From: Proteus columbae
Lineage (GTDB): Bacteria; Pseudomonadota; Gammaproteobacteria; Enterobacterales; Enterobacteriaceae
Assembly (NCBI RefSeq): GCF_002777965.1
Contig: NZ_NGVR01000008.1
Span: forward strand, 186,001 to 250,000
Reading direction: 5' to 3'
DNA length: 64,000 nt
Made by a program: the position numbers and the translations under genes. The stretch's first letter is position 1, and every line of letters starts with the position of its first letter. Of this stretch, positions 29,713 through 38,557 are shown piece after piece. The notes under the pieces are model-generated. The model was not told the DNA's origin and searched no databases. It was given only the letters and a program-made list of their open reading frames with translations.

Positions 29713-30172
29713 ATTTTTGATGATGGCAATGATGATTGTTATGGTCATGATTTTCACTATTTTCTTTTTCATCTGCTAGTGAAGGTTGTTGAGATTTAAA
29801 AGGAAGTGGTAAACCAAATACAAGATAAATTAAGAAAACAAATCCCATATTTAAATAGTCGGTTTTATTATTTTTCACATCAACCTTTAGTTCACAATCG
29901 ATGGGTTCTAACTGGTCGTTAATATTATATTTACCTTGGTAAAGTTCATTAAGCATTGCCTGTGCTTGCTCAAATTCTTTATAGTTAACGAGTAATTTTA
30001 CGCCCCCAGTTGCTTGAGCATACACTTGGTTATTCCAAACAATATTTTCATCTAAAAGGATCGCATCAATGCCTTCTGATTGAAGAAAACCCGCTTCAAT
30101 AGAAGCATCAAGTGGTGATAGATATTGTGCTAATAACTTATATTGGCCTCTTGTCGGATGAATATTCCACAT
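29711..30172 (-). CDS. DUF2007 protein with His-rich tail
   Basis: The N-terminal part (about 11-75: LAQYLSPLDASIEAGFLQSEG, then GGVKLLVNYKEFEQAQAML) resembles the DUF2007 putative signal-transducing domain, also like PII-related folds. A charged linker and one hydrophobic segment (about 107-123, GFVFLIYLVFGLPLPF) follow. The C-terminus is a short His/Asn/Asp tail (HDHNNHHCHH) that could bind metal. The tail is on the other side of the membrane or simply soluble; topology is unclear. No partner gene is evident. Confidence 0.7.
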   Translation of the reverse strand: MWNIHPTRGQYKLLAQYLSPLDASIEAGFLQSEGIDAILLDENIVWNNQVYAQATGGVKLLVNYKEFEQAQAMLNELYQGKYNINDQLEPIDCELKVDVKNNKTDYLNMGFVFLIYLVFGLPLPFKSQQPSLADEKENSENHDHNNHHCHHQK

Positions 30173-30257
30173 TGCTTTTCCTTAATAATAAATGACCCAT
30201 TGATGATTAATTCTAGTCTAAGAGTCATTAATAATTCCATTCATTTTCAATAAAGAT

Positions 30258-30288
30258 AAAAAAACCACCTGATAAACAGATGGTTTTA
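30258..30288 (-). terminator. Terminator after add
   Basis: On the minus strand AAAACCATCTG / CAGGTGGTTTT (one G-T pair) precedes seven T residues, 20 bases after the add stop. Confidence 0.85.
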
Positions 30289-30307
30289 ATTAAAAAGTAA
30301 TTAAATA

Positions 30308-31309
30308 TTAACGTGAACTTACTTTCTTAATTAACGCATCACGTTCTGCTTGGCTAATAAATGCCATTTTTAAGCCATTAATCTGTGTTTGGCGGATTTG
30401 TTCTGGCGTTAATCCAGCAGCCGGCGCCGCAACGGTATATTCGTGTTTTAGCTCAATACCTTCAACAGCAGGATCATCGGTATTAAGTGAGGCAATGATG
30501 CCATGCTCTAAAAATCTTTTTAAAGGATGCTCTGCTAACGAATTGATAGTACTGGTTTGAATATTAGACGTTAAGCAAGATTCAATACCAATTTGATGCT
30601 CAGCAAGGTAGTCCATTAAACGTGGATCTTCAATAGCTTTAACACCATGACCAATACGACTTGCACCTAATTCTTTTATGGCATGCCAAATACTCTCTGC
30701 ACCCGCTGCTTCACCAGCATGAACTGTAATATTCCAGCCAGTATCACGAGCACGATTAAAATGAGGTTGGAACAAATGACCAGGGAAACCTAATTCATCA
30801 CCAGCTAAATCAAGTGCTGTAATTTTATCTTGATGTTTTAGTAAGCCATTTAATTCTTGTTGGCAGGCGTTTTCACCAAAGGTACGACTTAAAATACCGA
30901 TTAAACGAATGTCTACATCGTGTGATTGCAGTGCGCTTTGTACACCATCAACTATGGCTTCCACGACACCTTCAACCGGTAATTGATGTTTCATTGCCAT
31001 ATAATAAGGTGAGAATCGCAGTTCAGCGTAATCGATACCAGCATTAACCACATCCACCACATTTTCATAAGCAACACGATGACACGCGTCTAGGTCTGCT
31101 AAAACCGCCACACCCCAATCTAATTTTTGTAAAAAGCTAACAAGACTTGGCTCATTTTTTGTAATTTGTACATGAGGGCGCAATGTTTCTAATTCATAAG
31201 CGGGTAGCGCAATATTATGTTGCTTTGCTAACTCTAAAATAGTTTGAGGGCGGATATTACCATCTAAATGGCGATGTAAATCGGTTAAAGGCAACTGTGT
31301 GTCAATCAC
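30308..31309 (-). CDS. add: Adenosine deaminase
   Basis: Hydrolyses adenosine and deoxyadenosine to inosine forms in purine salvage. The zinc-dependent TIM barrel has HRHLDGN at residues 12-18, HAGEA (about 197), RIGHG and SLNTDDP, which supplies the two catalytic aspartates. 333 aa, same as E. coli Add. In E. coli add lies beside ydgJ and near ydgA, as here. A second, divergent deaminase occurs at 54124-55104. Confidence 0.96.
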   Translation of the reverse strand: MIDTQLPLTDLHRHLDGNIRPQTILELAKQHNIALPAYELETLRPHVQITKNEPSLVSFLQKLDWGVAVLADLDACHRVAYENVVDVVNAGIDYAELRFSPYYMAMKHQLPVEGVVEAIVDGVQSALQSHDVDIRLIGILSRTFGENACQQELNGLLKHQDKITALDLAGDELGFPGHLFQPHFNRARDTGWNITVHAGEAAGAESIWHAIKELGASRIGHGVKAIEDPRLMDYLAEHQIGIESCLTSNIQTSTINSLAEHPLKRFLEHGIIASLNTDDPAVEGIELKHEYTVAAPAAGLTPEQIRQTQINGLKMAFISQAERDALIKKVSSR

Positions 31310-31978
31310 GTGTTATTTTCCTTTTAATAGAAATAATGAAAATCTATCGTTTATAGTGATTTTCTTATAATCGGGTAAATATAAATGAGTTGCAGATTAT
31401 TATGACTGATTTTTATTTTATTCACTAATAAATAAACTTAAATTGGCTATTTTTAAAACTAAAAATGCAGTTTTTTCTCGTTTTTAAGATAAAAAATAAA
31501 AAATGGAAAAAGTAAGTGTTTATTTATTAACTACAATATTCAATGTAATTGACGTGTATTATCAGGTGAATTGATACATTAAATGTTAAGCTTAAAAAGA
31601 TTTATCATTATAATTGAAATATCTTATCAGTTATTTTGATAGGTTAAGAGGTGGGGAATGATTAAAAAAATGACTGAAATATCATTTTGTTATGAATTTA
31701 TTTAATAGATGGTTTATTTGTCGCGGTTTGAAAGGGTTGGATAAAGAAAAAATTATTTTTATAAAGCTAACAAAGTTTATTTTTAATTTAATTTAATTTT
31801 TTTGTAAAAATAAAATGGAACTAAAAAATAGAATATCTCTTTTATTAAATAAGGGAACAAGAATAAGGAATTAACGCCATAATAGGTTGCTGTCAAATAG
31901 ATATATTCAACTGAATTTAATTATTTACACAATGATTTTTAATAGAAACCTAATTATTTGAAATTAAGGCATATATAT
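31310..31978. other. Very AT-rich leader between add and the vWA gene
   Basis: About 670 bases with conspicuously low GC (long A and T tracts), no ORF, no hairpin with a T run and no repeat that I can see. The upstream regions of add and of the vWA gene share it. Such tracts are typical H-NS-silenced targets; that is inference. Confidence 0.55.
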
Positions 31979-32947
31979 ATGAATGAGAATTCTGATTTTA
32001 GTTTTGAAAAAGAAAATAATAAAGTACAACACCAATTAATGTCTCAAATACTCCCGCCTTCATCTGAAAATAATCTTACTTATGGATCACAAGTTGTTAC
32101 AGGTGATGGTGTGATTGCGTTAGATTTAGTTGTCGTGATTGATACCAGTGGTTCTATGTCTGATGAATCGTCGGATTTAAGTAAAGAAGTGGATGGCGCA
32201 ATACAAACTGCACTTGAAAAATGCCCATCAAAACTGAGAGTAACCTTTTTAGGTATAGAAGGTACATGGGATGACACCAAGTTTGATCAATCAGCCAGTG
32301 ATTATTTAAAAGGATTAGGGGTTCCTGAAAGTCGTTTGCAGGCAAGAAAACCATTTAAAGAGGGTGATGGACGTGATCATGCAGGTAATAAAGAGGATTT
32401 ATGTCGTGCAGTAATTGATTTAAGTAAGTATTTTGATTGGCGTGACGGCGCTCGTCGCGCTATTTTTGTGTTGGGTGATGAAGGAATGGAAGGAGGAGGT
32501 GGTGTTCTTACAAATGATGCAGTTAGAAAAAATAGTGAAGCTATTTCTGTGGCTCAGAACGAAAAAGTCAAAGTGTACACTTATCAAGGAACGCCTGACG
32601 ATAAGATAACGAATTTAGATCGTTTCCCAAGTATCGCGGATAGAGATAGTATTACAAAAGAATATGAGCGCTTAGCGAAACAGACAGGAGGGCGTTCATA
32701 TATCTATACTACAGGTATTGCGCAGTTTTCATTAGTATTACAAGAAATCCTCTGTGATAGTTTGACGTTACCCCTCATTCCTAAGCCGAATGAAAAAACA
32801 TCTAGCTGTAGTCAGATCTGTGCACAATTCACTTCTATTATTTCAACTGTAAATACGCTTGCAGGAATAATTAATAAAGCCATTGATTCTTGTTGCAAAG
32901 AGGAATGGAACAATCACCACATTCCGGCTAAAGATCGCAATTGTTAA
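31979..32947 (+). CDS. Orphan von Willebrand factor A domain protein
   Basis: About 322 aa. A vWA domain spans about 50-255, with the MIDAS motif DTSGSMS at about 58-64 and a later Asp-rich turn VLGDEGMEGGGG that may complete the metal site. There is no signal peptide or membrane segment. The C-terminal 60 residues are cysteine-rich (SCSQICAQF, DSCCKEEW, final DRNC). The ATG at 31979 follows TTAAGG; the frame is open seven codons upstream to a TTG lacking a good ribosome site. No MoxR ATPase or second vWA gene is adjacent, unlike the usual vWA/MoxR pairs. Function unknown; secretion by a leaderless route or a cytosolic metal-dependent role are both possible. Confidence 0.8.
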   Translation: MNENSDFSFEKENNKVQHQLMSQILPPSSENNLTYGSQVVTGDGVIALDLVVVIDTSGSMSDESSDLSKEVDGAIQTALEKCPSKLRVTFLGIEGTWDDTKFDQSASDYLKGLGVPESRLQARKPFKEGDGRDHAGNKEDLCRAVIDLSKYFDWRDGARRAIFVLGDEGMEGGGGVLTNDAVRKNSEAISVAQNEKVKVYTYQGTPDDKITNLDRFPSIADRDSITKEYERLAKQTGGRSYIYTTGIAQFSLVLQEILCDSLTLPLIPKPNEKTSSCSQICAQFTSIISTVNTLAGIINKAIDSCCKEEWNNHHIPAKDRNC

Positions 32948-32963
32948 TTAAAACACGATGCTA

Positions 32964-33005
32964 AAAAAACACCCCATTGTGTTATTCACAAATGGGGTGT
33001 TTATT
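32964..33005. terminator. Bidirectional terminator, vWA gene and ydgA
   Basis: AAACACCCCATTGTG and CACAAATGGGGTGTTT pair around a short loop, with T runs on each strand, between the convergent stops at 32947 and 33065. Confidence 0.85.
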
Positions 33006-33064
33006 TTATTAACAGATGATTGTTTTAACAACTTACTGTTCTAACAAAAGGTTAATTATTGAGC

Positions 33065-34744
33065 TTATTTTGGTTGTTGCTCAGGAATTAAGATTTCTTG
33101 TTCTTCGATAATAGCTGGGTCTTCAGTTATTTCTTCTTGATAACCATCTTCTGAGTAATCAGAATCATCGTAATCATAAGATGCTGCGCCCATACCGAAT
33201 AACATTGCTGCTAAACCTAACATTTGAGGAGCTTGAGTCACTTCCATAAACTCATCAAAAGTATAAGTTTTACCATTCATGGTAAATTTATCGGCAGCGT
33301 AGTTCAGTTTCATGCTTAATGAGTTACTATCTTGAGCAAGTAACATCAGAGGTAATGCATCTTTCTCGTCTTGAGAAATTTGGTTTATATTTTGCTGTAA
33401 CTCAGTTTTTAACTGTTCAATATCAGCCGCTGTTGTTGCTTCGATCTCTTTTTTCTCTTCATCTGTTAATGCGGTTTCTTGGTAACGAGCTGCATCAAGA
33501 TATTGAGTGGTGTTACGGAACTCAGCTAACATTGGAAGAGATAAATCAACATTGAAATCAATGTTTTTAAACAGATAGTTAAATAACTCTGCTGGTGATT
33601 TCTCTTGGCTTTCTAATACTTTAACGTTAAAAGCGTTTAAGTCTAAGTTAAAGGTTAACTTACTTGCACCGCTTTTGTTTGTTAAAGAGGCTTCATCGAT
33701 ACGGAAAACTAAGCCTTTTTCCAGAACATCACGAACGGCTTGTTCAACTATTTCTGAACTGTCGAAATGATTTTTATTCCATGGTAACAATGAGTTGTTA
33801 TAAACTTTGGTTAATAACAACATAGCATCAGGATCAGCTTTATCAATTGAATAGCCAAATTTACCTGCACCAAATTCTAGTCCTGCAACATTCAGTGACT
33901 TAAAGTAATAAGTTTGAGAGATGTTAAAGAGCTTATCTTTGATATCACTTTTTGTTGTCAGAGAAAAATCTTTCAGTGAGAAATCAGATGCTTTATCTTT
34001 GCTGGTATGTGCGATTTCAGCAAAATTTAATACTTGTTCATTAAATAAGTACTGATCGTTATTAACTTTCGTTCCAACAAGAGAACCAGAGACATTTTTA
34101 ATCGTGAAGGTTTCTTCACCATCTTTAGTCACAACAACTTGATCACCTTTAATTTTGGTTGCAAAGTTTGTTGCATCTTTGTCTGATGAGTACTCAACAG
34201 TGATAGGCGTTGTTTTAACTGTGCCATCGTTTTCAGTAAAATCGATAGAATTTAGTGTCGCAGTACCGGATACTGAACCATCGAAAGCTAAAGAAGTATG
34301 GCCATTAAGAATAGATTTTTCTTTAGTCAGTTTGAATAACTCTTTTGTTGAGTTGTTATCAACCAACGTATTATTCATCGCTGCTAATTTTGGTGCCAAA
34401 TTAAATTTAGCCAGATCAGAAAGAGGGAATGGACCATGGTCAATATCAGTAGAGAAGATAACTTCGTCTACTTTTTTCTCTTGGTCTGCATCACTAGCAT
34501 CTGGTGAAATCACGACAACAAAGTCTGCATTAGAGGTGAAAACCCCTTTCTTATAGTCACGAATTTCAAGTTTAACATCAGCGCCTAATTGTGCATTTTT
34601 GGCAAATTGCGCTAATTGAGCATTAGCTAGTTTCGTTTCTTCCTGTAAGCGACTTTCAATTTTGCTGCCCATGTACCACGACGCACCAGTCCAAACAACA
34701 CCTAGTGCGACGATAACACCAACAGCGACAAGCGATTTCTTCAT
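33065..34744 (-). CDS. ydgA: DUF945 family protein YdgA
   Basis: 559 aa. An N-terminal hydrophobic helix (about 4-24) with little charge before it anchors or exports a large beta-rich domain. The N-terminus MKKSLVAVGVIVALGVVWTG is nearly identical to E. coli YdgA, and the later VDHGPFPLSDLAKFN is a family signature. The C-terminal extension is very acidic (YDYDDSDYSEDGYQEE), absent from E. coli YdgA as I recall it. The family is inner-membrane associated with an unknown role. It lies divergent from fumC, as in E. coli. Confidence 0.88.
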   Translation of the reverse strand: MKKSLVAVGVIVALGVVWTGASWYMGSKIESRLQEETKLANAQLAQFAKNAQLGADVKLEIRDYKKGVFTSNADFVVVISPDASDADQEKKVDEVIFSTDIDHGPFPLSDLAKFNLAPKLAAMNNTLVDNNSTKELFKLTKEKSILNGHTSLAFDGSVSGTATLNSIDFTENDGTVKTTPITVEYSSDKDATNFATKIKGDQVVVTKDGEETFTIKNVSGSLVGTKVNNDQYLFNEQVLNFAEIAHTSKDKASDFSLKDFSLTTKSDIKDKLFNISQTYYFKSLNVAGLEFGAGKFGYSIDKADPDAMLLLTKVYNNSLLPWNKNHFDSSEIVEQAVRDVLEKGLVFRIDEASLTNKSGASKLTFNLDLNAFNVKVLESQEKSPAELFNYLFKNIDFNVDLSLPMLAEFRNTTQYLDAARYQETALTDEEKKEIEATTAADIEQLKTELQQNINQISQDEKDALPLMLLAQDSNSLSMKLNYAADKFTMNGKTYTFDEFMEVTQAPQMLGLAAMLFGMGAASYDYDDSDYSEDGYQEEITEDPAIIEEQEILIPEQQPK

Positions 34745-35322
34745 AATTCTAGTCCATCCTCTGTGTACATCTGGCGATGCACGTTATAAAGGCTGTTTTG
34801 TAACCCTTAAACAACCCGATAAATTGGTGATAAATTTTACTAAATCTAAATATAGATAATCCACATATATACATCGCCATCTATATTAACCGTAAATATA
34901 GATTTAGTGGAATAAAATCGCAATCAGAACTTACTTAGTTAATCGCTAACATAATGAGTTTAAAGCAAAATGAATATGATTTATAAGATAATTTAAATAA
35001 GGATTAAAACTTTTTTTCTTACTCACTTTTAGATTAAGACAATATTTAATTGTGATGTGATTCTATTTATGATGAATAACAAAGGCTCATAATAAGTGTG
35101 GATATAAATATGAAAGTTTAAATAATAACCTTGGCAAGAAAATAAGATTGCTAATCGTACTTTTCCAAAAAATCAACAGATTTCATTCTGTTATAAATTT
35201 CATAAGCTCGCTTTAGCTCTCATATTTATTATTCTGTTTATGGCATGATACTGGTATCCGAGTTATTTACTAGAAAGTGATTCGGAATTAATCAATTATT
35301 CTGTGTACTTAAGGAGATTGAA
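34745..35322. other. ydgA-fumC divergent intergenic region
   Basis: About 580 AT-rich bases without a convincing ORF. A cluster of TAAATATAGAT elements (34839-34908) is listed separately. In E. coli fumC is SoxRS-controlled; I could not place a soxbox with confidence. Confidence 0.5.
34839..34908. promoter_or_regulatory. Cluster of TAAATATAGAT elements
   Basis: TAAATATAGAT occurs at about 34847-34857 and 34893-34903, and a similar inverted copy (ATCTATATTAA) lies between them. The outer bases ACTAAATCTA (34839) and TAGATTTAGT (34899) are also perfect inverted repeats. The arrangement, about 95 bases upstream of ydgA, suggests an operator cluster or a large foldable dyad. Confidence 0.45.
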
Positions 35323-36720
35323 ATGGCAGCCACTCGCATTGAAAAAGACTCAATGGGACAAATCGAAGTACCAGCTGACCAGTTATGGGGAGCTCAAACG
35401 CAGCGTTCTCTTGAACACTTCCGTATTTCAGTTGAAAAAATGCCTGTTGCACTTATCCATGCGCTTGCTATCACGAAGAAAGCAGCCGCTGGTGTTAACA
35501 TGGATTTAGGTTTATTACCAAAAGAGCGTGCTGATGCAATTATCGCAGCTGCAGATGAAGTGCTTGCAGGTAAACACCCAACTGAATTCCCATTAGCAAT
35601 CTGGCAGACCGGTTCTGGCACTCAATCAAACATGAATATGAATGAAGTGTTAGCTAACCGTGGTAGTGAGATACTTGGTGGTATCCGTGGCATGGAACGC
35701 AAAATCCATCCGAACGATGATGTTAACAAAAGTCAAAGTTCAAATGATGTGTTCCCAACTGCCATGCATGTCGCTGCTGTTATTGCATTACGTCAGGATT
35801 TACTGCCAGAATTAAAATCACTGCTGAAAGTATTCAAAGAGAAAGCAGAAGCTTTCCATGACATCGTTAAAATTGGTCGTACTCACCTGCAAGATGCGAC
35901 GCCACTGACATTAGGTCAAGAGATCTCCGGTTGGGCTGCTATGCTTGAGCACAGCATCAAACATATCGATGATTCAGTTCCTCATGTTTGTGAATTAGCG
36001 CTAGGTGGTACAGCAGTGGGTACGGGATTAAATACCCATCCAGAATATGCTGTTCGTGTTGCTAAGCGTATCGCCGAATTATCTGGCCAGCCTTTTGTAA
36101 CAGCGCCTAATAAATTCGAAGCATTAGCAACTTGTGATGCATTAGTTCATTCACACGGTGCATTGAAAGGTTTAGCTTCATCATTAATGAAGATTGCTAA
36201 CGACGTGCGTTGGTTAGCTTCTGGCCCTCGTTGTGGTATTGGCGAAATCGCTATCCCAGAAAACGAACCAGGTAGTTCAATCATGCCAGGTAAAGTTAAC
36301 CCAACACAATGTGAAGCATTAACAATGTTGTGTGCTCAAGTCATGGGTAATGACGTTGCTATTAATATTGGTGGCGCATCAGGTAACTTTGAACTGAACG
36401 TTTATCGCCCAATGATCATTGATAACTTCTTACAATCAGTCCGTTTACTGGCTGATGGTATGCGTAGTTTCAATGAGCACTGTGCAATTGGTATTGAGCC
36501 AAACCGTGAACGTATCAATAAACTACTGCATGAATCATTAATGCTAGTTACTGCTTTAAATACTCATATCGGTTACGATAAAGCCGCTGAAATTGCGAAG
36601 AAAGCGCATAAAGAAGGCTTAACGCTAAAAGAATCTGCACTGAAACTGAACTACCTGACATCGGAAGAATTCGATAGCTGGGTACGTCCAGAAGATATGG
36701 TTGGTAGCATGAAAAAATAA
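35323..36720 (+). CDS. fumC: Class II fumarate hydratase FumC
   Basis: An iron-independent fumarase interconverting fumarate and malate. Signature [15 protein letters not shown] lies at about 319-333 with the catalytic serine loop. [11 protein letters not shown] and [16 protein letters not shown] are the other two conserved regions of the fumarase/aspartase superfamily. 465 aa. A strong AAGGAG site precedes the ATG. It is convergent with tus beyond one inserted small gene; E. coli also has fumC beside tus. Confidence 0.97.
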   Translation: MAATRIEKDSMGQIEVPADQLWGAQTQRSLEHFRISVEKMPVALIHALAITKKAAAGVNMDLGLLPKERADAIIAAADEVLAGKHPTEFPLAIWQTGSGTQSNMNMNEVLANRGSEILGGIRGMERKIHPNDDVNKSQSSNDVFPTAMHVAAVIALRQDLLPELKSLLKVFKEKAEAFHDIVKIGRTHLQDATPLTLGQEISGWAAMLEHSIKHIDDSVPHVCELALGGTAVGTGLNTHPEYAVRVAKRIAELSGQPFVTAPNKFEALATCDALVHSHGALKGLASSLMKIANDVRWLASGPRCGIGEIAIPENEPGSSIMPGKVNPTQCEALTMLCAQVMGNDVAINIGGASGNFELNVYRPMIIDNFLQSVRLLADGMRSFNEHCAIGIEPNRERINKLLHESLMLVTALNTHIGYDKAAEIAKKAHKEGLTLKESALKLNYLTSEEFDSWVRPEDMVGSMKK

Positions 36721-36750
36721 GTGTTAAATACACTTATTTAGCCGATATTA

Positions 36751-36776
36751 AATCCCGCTATAATGGCGGGATTTTT
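36751..36776 (+). terminator. Terminator after fumC
   Basis: The stem AATCCCGC / GCGGGATT with a six-base loop is followed by five T residues. Confidence 0.88.
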
Positions 36777-36795
36777 AGATCTTATAGGAAAAATA

Positions 36796-37155
36796 ATGAA
36801 TCAAGAAATTACGTTTACTGCGACAGAAGTTAATTGCTATGTCGAAGATGATGTCACCATTATCGGAATAGGGGATGATGCGGTTTCTCCTGATCATTTT
36901 ATTATTCTTTCAAGATTTGATGAAGATGATGAAGATATTGATAATTCAATTGGTTTAATGACTCATTTGTCTGATATTGAAGCCATTAACACGCTCGAAA
37001 AAATTACCCTTGATCGAAAAAATATTACCCTTCTACTAAAAAACAACGTGGTGATAACAATCCATTTAGATATTGAAGATAATCACTTTGTTCAACTTAA
37101 TGATTATCTTCAGCAAATCATTCAAGGAAGCTCTATTAAACTTATTGAAAAATAA
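36796..37155 (+). CDS. Imm10-like small acidic protein
   Basis: 119 aa, strongly acidic, soluble, no signal. The pattern EITFTATEVNCYVEDDVTII, then GIGDD, then FIILSRFDEDDEDID and a KITLDRKNITLLLKNN strand near the end resembles immunity proteins of the Imm10 family, whose members pair with polymorphic toxins. No toxin gene is next to it in this window, so it would be an orphan immunity gene. The start is the ATG at 36796 after TAGGAAAA; the open frame upstream overlaps the fumC terminator. This is a pattern match by eye, so it may simply be unknown. Confidence 0.6.
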   Translation: MNQEITFTATEVNCYVEDDVTIIGIGDDAVSPDHFIILSRFDEDDEDIDNSIGLMTHLSDIEAINTLEKITLDRKNITLLLKNNVVITIHLDIEDNHFVQLNDYLQQIIQGSSIKLIEK

Positions 37156-37170
37156 GATATTATTTATTCG

Positions 37171-38100
37171 TTATTTTTCAAGATACAAATGCATTCTTGG
37201 AATAATTAATTGCAGTTTTTTAGCTTTAGGGCGATGGCGAATTTGAATGTTATCGGCATCATAATCGGGAAGTTCGCCAATAACAGGTTTAAAGTCGCTC
37301 TCTTTATCAATATAGAAAGCTAATAAAGGCAAAGGACATGCATATTGCACTTGTTTTTGAAGTTCTGAATACCAAATACGTGCAATAGGTTGTACTTTGA
37401 CTGGACGCTTTATTTTTAGTTTTGCATTTTCAGGTAATTGTGAAAGTGTGATGATCTCTTTATCGAGGCGTTCAGCCCATTGTTCACTGGTATAAGGGGG
37501 AACCGCGCGATTGGCTTCACGACTTTTCTCTAATTGAGCCAAAACATCGTTACGCGTTAAATTCTTAATAATATTCTTATTCGCCCAACCAAAACGCACC
37601 GTATCAGGATCAGACAATAGGGTGAGGGTACGATAAGCATTGAGCGTAATTAAGCCTTTTAGTTGGTTATGGACGAAATCAAAACGCTCTTCTTTCGATA
37701 TACCAGACTCTTTAGTGACAATATCGGAAAGCTGTTTTTTTAGTAAATTAATTTGCTCAACTTGTTTTTTTACAGACTTAAATGTTTGGTTATCTGCACT
37801 AAAGCAAAGTACACCGGGTAAACGAATGGCGCGTTTACTACTGATGTGTGGGGCATTGTCATAAATAAAAAGATTCGTCATTAGCTTTAAAGTGAGATCT
37901 CTGGCTTCCTCATTATAACAAGGTGACACTGTAACGCGAACAACCTCATCATGTTCCTCTTCTTTGCTCACATCAGGCAATTCAAATACTGCTGATGGTA
38001 ATAAGGTTAGATTTTTCAACACATCAGTTAGTGTTTTAATTTCAGTTTCTAATTGCTGAAAACAGAGATTGAATTGCTCAATTAAATCATATCGATTCAT
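37171..38100 (-). CDS. tus: DNA replication terminus site-binding protein Tus
   Basis: Binds Ter sites as a monomer and blocks DnaB-led forks from one side. 309 aa, the same size as E. coli Tus. It is recognisable from the N-terminus MNRYDLIEQFNLCFQQLE through the DNA-contacting C-terminal half, including FGWANKNIIKNLTR and LLAFYIDKESDFKPVIGELP. It is the neighbour of fumC, as in E. coli. A Ter site lies 11-34 bases upstream of its start, as in E. coli, where Tus binding represses its own promoter. Confidence 0.95.
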   Translation of the reverse strand: MNRYDLIEQFNLCFQQLETEIKTLTDVLKNLTLLPSAVFELPDVSKEEEHDEVVRVTVSPCYNEEARDLTLKLMTNLFIYDNAPHISSKRAIRLPGVLCFSADNQTFKSVKKQVEQINLLKKQLSDIVTKESGISKEERFDFVHNQLKGLITLNAYRTLTLLSDPDTVRFGWANKNIIKNLTRNDVLAQLEKSREANRAVPPYTSEQWAERLDKEIITLSQLPENAKLKIKRPVKVQPIARIWYSELQKQVQYACPLPLLAFYIDKESDFKPVIGELPDYDADNIQIRHRPKAKKLQLIIPRMHLYLEK

Positions 38101-38110
38101 CTTAATATCC

Positions 38111-38134
38111 TTATTTAGTTACAACATACAAAAT
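38111..38134 (-). promoter_or_regulatory. Ter replication-arrest site in tus promoter
   Basis: The minus strand reads GTATGTTGTAACTAAA, identical over these 16 bases to the E. coli TerB core. The flanking TTTT before G and the TAAGG after differ. The strictly conserved G at the non-permissive end faces higher coordinates, so forks moving leftward, from the dif side, should be stopped and rightward forks pass. The site overlaps the expected tus promoter and so should mediate autorepression. Confidence 0.93.
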
Positions 38135-38203
38135 AGCTTTGTTTAAAACAATACATTAACTTCAGTGAAAAGTACATCGCTTAGCAGTGAGAAATTCCAA
38201 AAA

Positions 38204-38237
38204 CACGGTATACTGTTTATTTATACAGTATACCGTG
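38204..38237 (-). terminator. 13-bp perfect inverted repeat, probable terminator
   Basis: CACGGTATACTGT and ACAGTATACCGTG flank an eight-base AT spacer. On the minus strand the stem is followed by five T residues, which suits termination of the small gene at 38277-38447. The symmetric GTATAC boxes would also suit a regulator site upstream of tus. Confidence 0.6.
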
Positions 38238-38276
38238 AAAAGGGCATATTTTGATGATATTTTTCCTAAAAAGGGA

Positions 38277-38447
38277 TTATTTGATGGTTTTTAAATCAAA
38301 GGTAGTCTGTTTTTCATTCAACTGTATTAACGAATCATAAATAACATCACAATCTGGTTTTGTCGGAGGGCACTGTTCTGTAAACGCACTCGTAAGAGAT
38401 GTAAAAAAGAGAAATAGCAGGGTAATAGATAGTTTCATAATAGGCAT
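38277..38447 (-). CDS. Small secreted peptide, 56 residues
   Basis: Reads MPIMKLSITLLFLFF, then TSLTSA, a standard signal peptide, followed by a mature part of about 35 residues (FTEQCPPTKPDCDVIYDSL and a polar tail ending TIK) with two cysteines five residues apart. AAAGGAATT lies eight bases upstream of the ATG at 38447; a second ATG is at 38438. A hairpin with a T run follows the stop. No family is recognised. Codon use is ordinary for the region. The ribosome site and signal peptide make it credible despite its size. Confidence 0.6.
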   Translation of the reverse strand: MPIMKLSITLLFLFFTSLTSAFTEQCPPTKPDCDVIYDSLIQLNEKQTTFDLKTIK

Positions 38448-38557
38448 AATCGCAATTCCTTTTTAAAGAATAAGTCTATACCTTAAGAAGGGAGTGCAAA
38501 ATCGACAACATTAAACTGCGTTAATCTGCTTTTGCACTTTGTTTATTATTAATAAAT

